This document shows positions 57,465 through 64,000 of a stretch of DNA of 64,000 bases, piece after piece. The stretch is taken from the NCBI RefSeq assembly GCF_963677715.1, contig NZ_OY782493.1, positions 186,001-250,000 of the forward strand, given 5' to 3'. The stretch comes from an uncultured Bacteroides sp. (GTDB lineage Bacteria > Bacteroidota > Bacteroidia > Bacteroidales > Bacteroidaceae). How positions within the stretch are numbered: position 1 is the stretch's first letter; every line of letters starts with the position of its first letter. Under the pieces are notes generated by a model. It was not told where the DNA came from and searched no databases. It saw only the letters and a program-made list of their open reading frames with translations. The position numbers were made by a program, and so were the translations under genes.

Positions 57465-59441
57465 TTATTTGGTGTAATGTAAATCTTCTATGGTCGAAAC
57501 TTCGGTGGAAGCTTCACCCATCCATCCGCAATCTTGGTTCATAGCACAGTATATTTTCACGAAATCTATTCCATCAAGATGCACATGATTTCCGTTCGCA
57601 TCTACTGCCCAGTCTATTTTAAAATTACTGTACTCTGTGTTGTTGGGCTGATTGTCTGCATATCCCCAATCAAAGCAATATGATACCCAATGTTGGCTGG
57701 TACCAGTCCCCTCATTCACTGCATTGTCCGGCAGGCGAGTTCCGCTAAAGGTAATTTCATCATCCATCCATGCCGGATAGTAAGACGTTTGCTGGTGGTA
57801 AGAGTTACGAAGTATGTAACCCTCTTTGCCTTGATTATCTATCCATTTCACATCAGCGTTTGCGGGATTAGGGCGATAGTATGTTATTCGGTAGTTGCGG
57901 ATTACTTTGTCTGAATTGTATTCACTTCCCGCCAATTCATACCATGTGTCATCGGGTATTCCGTTGCCATTTGAATCTTTCGATACCAGAACGATGCCAG
58001 GTTCGGAACTACCTCCCGGTTTGCCGGTGGCTGTGCCGTACATGTCGTAATAAGCATTGCCGTAAATCTTAAAATCATATTCTCCTAATACATTCTTAAT
58101 TGTATGATCAAAACCTAGTGTTATATTTCCTCCGAAACCACCTAGACTGAGTAAAGATTTGTTTTTTACTTGTTCGGTAGCGTACTCTAATACTTGTGCA
58201 GTTGTGTAGCTGTCTTTATAGGCGGTGGTGCCGGTATTCATATATTGGCAGGGGGCCGGGATGTATTCATATACTTTGTTGGCAAAAGCCGGTGAGGTTT
58301 TTTCATTATCATTATTGTCTATCACGCTTTGCGAAGCTTTATCGCTAAATGCAATTGTATTAGGGTTTAGTCCCACATTACTGAGGCGAAACTGTAACTG
58401 TCCCTGCGGATTGAAGCAAAGCACATCGCCCGTAACCTTATAATCATACGCATCGGTGATGTAAATATTACTATTGTACGGATTCACGTTGATACCGTAA
58501 GGGGTGGTCAGAGTAGTTCCATCAGTGATGAAATTTTCGCGCTCCATTGTCTCAGTGCGAACATTGAAAACTTTGATCCATGACTTGCCGGACGTATAAT
58601 CGTAATTATACAGATAGGCATAATCGTCGTTAATGGCAAAGTTCAGTACAGCGCTATCAAAAACATGCGTAACTTCATCCGTCTGGCTGTTTATCTGTAC
58701 GAAATGATAATTATCGGTTTTTAGATTGCCACGGGTCACTACGTACACATCTCCATATTTGTCGGGTAAAATTTTACCGGGATTGCTGCCAACTGTAATT
58801 TTCTTTATTTCAGTGAAAGTAGCAAGGTCTATTACGGATACGGTATTGTCGTAGTTCGGACTATCCAGCCCTCCGGAGTTAGAAACGTATAATTTCTCGT
58901 TTTGCACACAGATACCATCCGGATTTCGCCCGGCTGCCGTATAAGCGTCTACTGTTAGCGAAGTCGTGTCTATGCGCGCCACCGTGCCGTCGAACGAACA
59001 AACATATGCTTTACCTTCGGCGAAAGTGATGTAACGGGGTTGTCGTGAACTACCATTCTGACTGAGCATGGGAATTTGTGCCAATGAAATTCCGCTATTG
59101 AGATCCATTACTTCTATTTGGCTAGACACGTTGACCACAATATAAAGCTTAGATCCGTAAATACCCATATCATTGGCCGTGTCGCCTAATCCACGATTAT
59201 TTATTTGCCTAAAATAATTTTTGACGCTGGTGCCGCTGCTAAACGAATAGCGCATTAATGTGCTATTATTTAAGTTGAATAATCCTTCATTCAGCACATA
59301 GAGTTCGGCTGTGCCCGATTCTGGATTTACGTCAGAATTGCCTGTGCCTGCTGTTATGCTATCCGTATCTGTCATGTCGTCACACGCGTGCAGCAATGTA
59401 GCGAGTAGTAGTAACCAAAGAACATAAGTGTATTTTTTCAT
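57465..59441 (-). CDS. Surface lipoprotein with BtuG-like beta-propeller fused to a second domain
   Basis: A 658-residue lipoprotein (C20, LLHACDDMTD, with acidic surface-export-type residues). Residues about 45-375 form a YncE/DUF5074-like beta-propeller (AELYVLNEGLFNLNNSTL; repeated blades such as LYVSNSGGLDSPNYDNTVSV). BtuG proteins of Bacteroides, which bind B12 extremely tightly over the BtuB mouth, are such propellers of about 360 residues. Here about 280 extra residues (from about 385) add a second domain with KNVLGEYDFKIYGNAYY, SKDSNGNGIPDDTWYELAG and a C-terminal DGIDFVKIY. The stop is 1 base before the BtuB gene end upstream, so the two are tightly linked. Confidence 0.82.
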   Translation of the reverse strand: MKKYTYVLWLLLLATLLHACDDMTDTDSITAGTGNSDVNPESGTAELYVLNEGLFNLNNSTLMRYSFSSGTSVKNYFRQINNRGLGDTANDMGIYGSKLYIVVNVSSQIEVMDLNSGISLAQIPMLSQNGSSRQPRYITFAEGKAYVCSFDGTVARIDTTSLTVDAYTAAGRNPDGICVQNEKLYVSNSGGLDSPNYDNTVSVIDLATFTEIKKITVGSNPGKILPDKYGDVYVVTRGNLKTDNYHFVQINSQTDEVTHVFDSAVLNFAINDDYAYLYNYDYTSGKSWIKVFNVRTETMERENFITDGTTLTTPYGINVNPYNSNIYITDAYDYKVTGDVLCFNPQGQLQFRLSNVGLNPNTIAFSDKASQSVIDNNDNEKTSPAFANKVYEYIPAPCQYMNTGTTAYKDSYTTAQVLEYATEQVKNKSLLSLGGFGGNITLGFDHTIKNVLGEYDFKIYGNAYYDMYGTATGKPGGSSEPGIVLVSKDSNGNGIPDDTWYELAGSEYNSDKVIRNYRITYYRPNPANADVKWIDNQGKEGYILRNSYHQQTSYYPAWMDDEITFSGTRLPDNAVNEGTGTSQHWVSYCFDWGYADNQPNNTEYSNFKIDWAVDANGNHVHLDGIDFVKIYCAMNQDCGWMGEASTEVSTIEDLHYTK

Positions 59442-59442
59442 T

Positions 59443-61479
59443 TCAATAAGTAATTTTTATAGTAGCACGTATAGAACGTCCCGGCATAGGGAAATTTTTC
59501 ACTATTTCGTAATTCTTGTTTGCCAGATTCAGCACTTCGGCACTGAGTAAAGCATTGGTTCCATCTATTTTTAACTCTTTACTTACAGAAAAACTGCTAT
59601 CCTTATAACTTTCTAAACGGTTTTCGGAAAGATTTTGTCCCAACATATAGCGTTTACCGGAGAATAGAAGAGAGTAGGAAAGGTTTACCAGCGGTGTTTC
59701 AATACCCAACTGTCCGGAGCCCGATATACGCGGAGTATAGGCTATTTGATTTTTATATGTTTTGCTGTTCGGGTCGGTTACATCCAGTGCTTGCTGATAA
59801 GTATAGTTACCGGCAAGGTTAAAACGAATTTTCTCCCATACTTGCAGACTTATGCGTGCAGTGGCATCTACACCTTTTATATCTACTTTCCCCAGATTGA
59901 CCGTGCTCCACACAAATATATTCTTTGTAGGAGTGGCGATAATCTTGTCCGATACCCGATTGTAATAAGCGTCTATTGTGGCAGACACATAGGGGAGGAG
60001 TTTGCTGATATCTTTGCTGTAAGTGAGGCCCAAATTATACTGTGTTGCTTTCTCCGGAAGCAGATTGTTGTTTCCCGTTTCTCCGTAATACAAATCATTG
60101 AAACTGGGAAGTCGGAATATGTTTTTATAAAACAAGCGGATGTGAAACTCTTCGCCGGCAAAAGGTTTGATAGAGGCGCTTATATCCGGAGTTAATCTTC
60201 GGCGATTAGTAGCGCTGGTTCCTTGTTCGGTATGTTCATTTATTACAGTAGCCAGTATTGAGGCAGAAGCCGTAAGCCATTCGTTAACATACTTTCCTGC
60301 TATGGCCGTGAGCCACGAATAACGCAAAGGCCGGGCAAAATTGTTCAAGTTCGCATTGAGTGTGTTGATGCTTCCGTCTGTAGAGAGAGAAATGGAAAGT
60401 TGATTGAACATGCGATATAGCATGGAAGCAGAAAGATAATACTCTTGTTGATAATAGCTGTTCTCCGTTTTGCCAGTAGTCCCTTTATAATCTGGGTCCA
60501 GATATCGTTGGTAACTCCAGTTCCATTTGGCTGAAGTTTGCCATACCCATTGTTTGTTTAGCTCTTTCTTGTAGTGACTTTGCACAAAAGCATTCTTGTC
60601 CCATAAATGTTGCGAAGCATAGTCGTAGTAAAGGGTTGTGGCTCCCGGTAATCCACGCGAAGACTGATAATAATAAGCTTTCAAACGCCATTGCTCCGAG
60701 TTGGAGAAGTTACCAAAGAGTTCTCCTTCAGCACGTAGCGTTTTTACTTCCGTGTTTTTACGCTTTTCATGAGAAGTACTGTCGTTTGCCGCGCCATAGT
60801 GAAGTGTGTATGGGTAACGTCCGTCGGCCGACATCCACTCGCTGTTGAATGATGTAGCCCAATGTTCTCCTATTTTATGTTCGAGGCGGAAAGCCGGATT
60901 TATTAATCCCCACGATCCGGTTTTAAAAGATGCATACGCATTAACGTCTTTTTCCTTAATAAATTGTGGGGTAAGAGTTTGTATATTCAGTATACCTGCC
61001 GAAGCAAAAAGACGTGCCGGTTGAAAGATATTGTCTGCCTGCCCGTTGCTTAATGACAGACGATCTATATTATCCAGCGAAAATCTGCCGATATCAATTT
61101 GTCCCGTCTGGCAGTCAGTAACAGCAATGCCGTCATAGCTCACGGCTGTGTGTTCAGCGCCGAGACTTCTCAATGATACTGTTTTCAGTCCGCCAATACC
61201 ACCATAGTCTTTTACTGTGACGCCTGCGAAATGTTTTACTGCATCCGAGACCTGCAATACATTTAGTCCTTTAATTTCTTCGCGAGTGAGTATCTGCTTG
61301 GGTACGGCAGCTTGTACTTCCCGGGTTTGATAACGTTCGGATATCATTACTTCCGGGATGGCGTACACGCGTGTTGTATCTATCCTCTGCCGTTGAGCAA
61401 AGACACAAAGCGGTTGCAGGACGAGAAGACTCACTATCCCAACATTGCTGAAAGTTCTTAATAGGTCAAATTTGCTCAT
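59443..61479 (-). CDS. btuB: TonB-dependent outer-membrane receptor, BtuB-like (corrinoid uptake)
   Basis: A 678-residue outer-membrane receptor. A signal peptide (about 1-29) precedes a plug domain (about 50-160; LNVLQVSDAVKHFAGVTVKDYGGIGG, interrupted) and a 22-strand barrel ending in IRATIKITY with a terminal aromatic residue. The plug lacks the extra carboxypeptidase-like N-terminal domain of SusC-type receptors, placing it with BtuB/cobalamin receptors. The cobalamin riboswitch directly upstream (61518-61690) is strong evidence for corrinoid uptake. It heads an operon with the BtuG-like and BtuH-like genes. Confidence 0.9.
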   Translation of the reverse strand: MSKFDLLRTFSNVGIVSLLVLQPLCVFAQRQRIDTTRVYAIPEVMISERYQTREVQAAVPKQILTREEIKGLNVLQVSDAVKHFAGVTVKDYGGIGGLKTVSLRSLGAEHTAVSYDGIAVTDCQTGQIDIGRFSLDNIDRLSLSNGQADNIFQPARLFASAGILNIQTLTPQFIKEKDVNAYASFKTGSWGLINPAFRLEHKIGEHWATSFNSEWMSADGRYPYTLHYGAANDSTSHEKRKNTEVKTLRAEGELFGNFSNSEQWRLKAYYYQSSRGLPGATTLYYDYASQHLWDKNAFVQSHYKKELNKQWVWQTSAKWNWSYQRYLDPDYKGTTGKTENSYYQQEYYLSASMLYRMFNQLSISLSTDGSINTLNANLNNFARPLRYSWLTAIAGKYVNEWLTASASILATVINEHTEQGTSATNRRRLTPDISASIKPFAGEEFHIRLFYKNIFRLPSFNDLYYGETGNNNLLPEKATQYNLGLTYSKDISKLLPYVSATIDAYYNRVSDKIIATPTKNIFVWSTVNLGKVDIKGVDATARISLQVWEKIRFNLAGNYTYQQALDVTDPNSKTYKNQIAYTPRISGSGQLGIETPLVNLSYSLLFSGKRYMLGQNLSENRLESYKDSSFSVSKELKIDGTNALLSAEVLNLANKNYEIVKNFPMPGRSIRATIKITY

Positions 61480-61517
61480 AAGTTTCTTGCTCTTTCCTCG
61501 AAAGCAGTAATTAATAA

Positions 61518-61690
61518 AGCATGGCAGGTCTTCTGACTTGTTTCTGTTGGTAAGCGCCTTCCCGGGATTTTCCAGTGGCTAATGGTGCTTGCTTACAACA
61601 TTTCTATGAAACTTACAGCAGCGGGACTGTTCAGGATTTACACCTGATTCCCTTTTCATCGCGGCTCTGCATAAAGAGCTAACGAACCAA
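61518..61690 (-). promoter_or_regulatory. Cobalamin riboswitch controlling the btuB operon
   Basis: On the minus strand the region contains GCCACTGG (the B12-box core), the conserved GGGAATCAGGTGTAAATCC with GTCCCGCTGCTGTAA after it, and the closing GTCAGAAGACCTGCC. These are the hallmarks of the class I cobalamin aptamer, in the correct order between the promoter at 61698-61705 and the receptor start codon at 61479. Binding of adenosylcobalamin should repress uptake genes. The expression platform probably lies between 61480 and 61520, but no clear terminator is visible, so control of translation is more likely. Confidence 0.95.
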
Positions 61691-61697
61691 TGCGTTG

Positions 61698-61705
61698 CAA
61701 AGATA
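61698..61705 (-). promoter_or_regulatory. -7 element for the corrinoid-uptake operon
   Basis: The minus strand reads TATCTTTG, placing transcription start near 61691, right at the 5' end of the riboswitch. Confidence 0.6.
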
Positions 61706-61761
61706 AGAAGAATATCGTAATGTGCGGGTCTTTTGTTTCGAAAAATAGTAGAGAGGAACTT

Positions 61762-62727
61762 TTATTCTATTTTTGAGGTTTTAAAATAAGCTTCAATAGC
61801 AGGTAGTGTTACGTCTTTTAGTAATACCATCTTCTCTTTGTCGAGCAGATAAAGAGAGGGTATCGCTTTTAAATCATATACATTTTTCTTTTTGATGCTT
61901 GCTGATTTATCATATCCATTGATCCATTCTTTAGGAAATTCCTGTTGGTGTTTTTCCCACTCATCCAATTCTTCATCCGGGTATATGGCAAGTACTTTGA
62001 GCCTTTTATCAGCAATTAGTTTGTTAATAATAGAAGATCCTTTGATGGCTTTTATGTATTCGTCGCATGCATGGCAACCGGGGTTGTTAAAAAACAGTAG
62101 GGTGAATTCCGTAGATAGTCCCTGTAAAGTACCTTTGGCCCCTGATGCGAGTGTATATGTAAAATCGGTAGCTTTTGTGCCGATACGGTTTTTTTGTGCC
62201 AGTTCCAACCGTGCTTTCGGACGAATTTTCTCAGTATCACTTAATATGGGTGAGGCCATCATCGTTTCGAGTACAGGGATATAGAATTCTTCATTTCGTG
62301 CCGGTGAATTTGGATCGTATAGATATTTATCTGCTAGATCCGTGAAGTAAATAAACATCTTCTTTTCTTTTCCCGAAGCTCTGTTCATTACATCTTTTAT
62401 TGCATTTTTAGCTGTGGGAAGCGAAACATGTGTTAGCAAATCGGTATAGTCTACCCAGGCCTGTTCCGTTATTTCCGGATGGTGAATGTAGTTAGTATCG
62501 GAAAAATTAAAATGGTCCCAGTAATGATTTACTAAATAATCTGCCCGCAGAGCCGGAGTTGTCAGCACAGCAGGTACAACAGGAAGAGAAAATGCCTGTA
62601 CGGCGGTATCTTGTTGAGATTTGACTGGTACTTGAACGGAACTATGTTCGGAAACTTTGTTATTTTTACATGAGAAACAGCAGAATAGTAACAGGAGGAG
62701 GGGGGCGTATTTTATACTTTTCATCAT
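61762..62727 (-). CDS. DUF5106 and thioredoxin-like domain lipoprotein
   Basis: A 321-residue lipoprotein (lipobox cysteine C20, CCFSCKNN). An alpha-helical DUF5106 region (about 55-180, with YLVNHYWDHFNF at its start) is followed by a TlpA/thioredoxin-like domain (about 182-321) with active-site C218-H-A-C221 in NNPGCHACDEY and the cis-proline region AIPSLYLLD. It probably acts as a periplasmic or surface thiol oxidoreductase. Its -7 element is at 62751-62758. It sits on the same strand upstream of the B12 operon but has a separate promoter, so no functional link is implied. Confidence 0.87.
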   Translation of the reverse strand: MMKSIKYAPLLLLLFCCFSCKNNKVSEHSSVQVPVKSQQDTAVQAFSLPVVPAVLTTPALRADYLVNHYWDHFNFSDTNYIHHPEITEQAWVDYTDLLTHVSLPTAKNAIKDVMNRASGKEKKMFIYFTDLADKYLYDPNSPARNEEFYIPVLETMMASPILSDTEKIRPKARLELAQKNRIGTKATDFTYTLASGAKGTLQGLSTEFTLLFFNNPGCHACDEYIKAIKGSSIINKLIADKRLKVLAIYPDEELDEWEKHQQEFPKEWINGYDKSASIKKKNVYDLKAIPSLYLLDKEKMVLLKDVTLPAIEAYFKTSKIE

Positions 62728-62750
62728 AATTTAATGCTATTGTTTGCCCG

Positions 62751-62758
62751 CAAAAATA
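62751..62758 (-). promoter_or_regulatory. -7 element for the DUF5106 gene
   Basis: The minus strand reads TATTTTTG, 24 bases upstream of the ATG. Confidence 0.5.
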
Positions 62759-62831
62759 CATAAAAAGAGCGAATTATTTTGTTTTTGGTATCTATAAATT
62801 AGAATTTACCCAATAAACAGGAGAGTTGTTT

Positions 62832-64000
62832 TTATTTCTCTTTAGCCAGGGTAAAGACAAATTCAAGTCCGCCTCCTTGGTTGTTTTTTGCCGAAATATT
62901 TCCTCCGTGAATAATCACTGCATTTTTTACGATTGCCAGTCCTAGTCCGGTGCCGCCCAACTTGCGTGAGCGTCCTGTATCTACCCTGTAGAAACGTTCA
63001 AAGAGTCTGTTCAGGTGTTCGGGTGATACTCCCACGCCTGTATCGGCAAAACTGAAATAATAAAATCCTTCGTCTTCCCGGAAGCAATTAATATAAATAT
63101 GTATGTTATTTCCGGCATAAGCAATAGCGTTGTCCATCAAGTTGCGAAAGATAGAGTATAGCAACGAATAGTTTCCACGCACCTGTATTTCTTTTCGTAG
63201 TGAGTTAACCACAGTGATTTGTTTCTCCTCGAGCTCAAGCGAAACCTCGTTGACGATATTAGTAACCAATATACTGATATCCACCTTTTCCATATCAATC
63301 ATGTTGGCAGCCTCGTCCATGCGGGTGAGCACAGAGATGTCTCTGAGCAATCTGCTTAAACGATTACTTTGGGCATAACAACGTTCCAGGAAAGTATTCA
63401 TTTTCTCTTTAGGTATATTGTCGTTATTCACAATTGTTTCCAAATAGCCCTGTATGCTGCTCACGGGAGTTTTTAATTCGTGTGCAATGTTTTGAGTAAG
63501 TTGCCTCTTCAGCCTCACTTGCTCTTCTTCCATAGTTACATCATTAATTGATATTTCAAAACTCATATCTTGAAAAATAATGCATTCCACAATAAATGTT
63601 CTTCCGTTTTTATTGATATTGATGCACATTCTTTTCTCTTCTTTTTCTACCGGTCTTTTTTGAGCTTTGTTAATGAAGTCCGTAACAACATGCAAGTCAT
63701 TGGTATAGAAAACATCTTCTGATGTAAGTAGATTGGAGTCTGATATTAAGTTGCTGTATTGCGTGAATAAGCTGTTTACTAATATTTCTTTTTTATCGCT
63801 GGTAAATATCCCCAATCCTTCGTGTGATATTTGTAAGTGGGTGATCAGTTTTTCTCGTTCTATGTAGAGTGCTTCTTTTGTCTCATGCAGGCGCTTGTAT
63901 ATCTGGATAATGTGTTGAGAAATCTCTCCCAATTCATTTTGCGGTGCATCCGATTGTAAAGCCATCTCTATCGGCTCATTTTTATCGGCGCGCATTGTAA
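62832..64000 (-). CDS. Sensor histidine kinase (PhoR/RprX-like), cut by window edge
   Basis: The C-terminal part of a histidine kinase whose frame stays open at the right edge, so the ATG at 63995 is probably internal. Visible are a HAMP-like coil, a PAS-like region (about 40-145 from that ATG), a HisKA domain with the phosphoacceptor in QNIAHELKTPVSS, and an ATPase domain with NLMDNAIAYA, ADTGVGVS and GGTGLGLAIVK. The H-box and PAS layout resemble RprX and PhoR kinases; the membrane helices and sensor are missing from the window. The adjacent response regulator would be expected to the right on the same strand or after this gene. Confidence 0.85.
   Translation of the reverse strand, partial: TMRADKNEPIEMALQSDAPQNELGEISQHIIQIYKRLHETKEALYIEREKLITHLQISHEGLGIFTSDKKEILVNSLFTQYSNLISDSNLLTSEDVFYTNDLHVVTDFINKAQKRPVEKEEKRMCININKNGRTFIVECIIFQDMSFEISINDVTMEEEQVRLKRQLTQNIAHELKTPVSSIQGYLETIVNNDNIPKEKMNTFLERCYAQSNRLSRLLRDISVLTRMDEAANMIDMEKVDISILVTNIVNEVSLELEEKQITVVNSLRKEIQVRGNYSLLYSIFRNLMDNAIAYAGNNIHIYINCFREDEGFYYFSFADTGVGVSPEHLNRLFERFYRVDTGRSRKLGGTGLGLAIVKNAVIIHGGNISAKNNQGGGLEFVFTLAKEK

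Overview
This window looks like chromosomal DNA from a Bacteroidales bacterium, most likely Bacteroides or a close relative. At least 20 transcription units start just downstream of the Bacteroidetes-type -7 element TAnnTTTG, with no E. coli-like promoters and few Shine-Dalgarno sequences. Marker content agrees: GldE, a GluP/FucP-type sugar permease beside galK and galM, an inositol-lipid gene cluster, a BtuB/BtuG/BtuH-like corrinoid locus behind a cobalamin riboswitch, and an RNA downstream of rplT that matches the described Bacteroidales-1 RNA in position. No rRNA, tRNA, CRISPR array, insertion sequence or prophage was seen.

Layout. 1-1.5 kb: the 5' end of nudC, a 700-bp gene-free stretch holding a 21/22-bp phased repeat array, and cdd. 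1.6-17 kb: a LysM cell-wall hydrolase, then an efflux module made of a MacA-like adaptor, two FtsX/MacB-type permeases, one LolD/MacB-type ATPase, two more permeases, a large sensor kinase, a TolC-like outer-membrane protein, an NtrC-type response regulator and its kinase. The adaptor operon and the tolC-like gene each carry a sigma-54-like promoter with the same inverted repeat (TGTTC-N6-GAACA) at identical spacing, so the linked NtrC-type regulator probably controls both. 17.3-23 kb: an inositol phospholipid cluster (ino1, nucleotidyltransferase, ATP-grasp-like protein, CDP-alcohol phosphotransferase, flippase-like membrane protein, HAD protein). 23-28 kb: galactose genes (galK, gluP-type permease, galM), manA and a small membrane-protein trio. 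29-36 kb: RhlE-type helicase, an SDR, a SPOR lipoprotein, an OmpA protein and an outer-membrane operon that appears to encode a YjbH protein split in two around a lipoprotein.

36-43.5 kb: ruvX, def, a 31-bp perfect inverted repeat, a TPR protein, thrS-infC-rpmI-rplT and the ncRNA. 43.5-56.6 kb: xpt, an arylacetate/2-oxoacid module (paaK, iorB, iorA), mltG, an acyltransferase, RNase G, a 30-residue basic AURKAIP1/COX24-like protein, HU, mutY, ssb, gldE (TTG start), a 4'-phosphopantetheinyl transferase and a HAD phosphatase. 56.7-64 kb: the corrinoid-uptake operon read from right to left behind its riboswitch, a thioredoxin-like lipoprotein, and a histidine kinase cut by the window edge.

Most genes are ordinary housekeeping or envelope functions. 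The parts most worth a second look are the inositol-lipid cluster with its unexplained ATP-grasp, nucleotidyltransferase and variant active-site motifs; the sigma-54 efflux regulon; the extended BtuG-like protein; the split YjbH operon; the phased repeat array at 639-830; and the 31-bp hairpin at 37372-37443.
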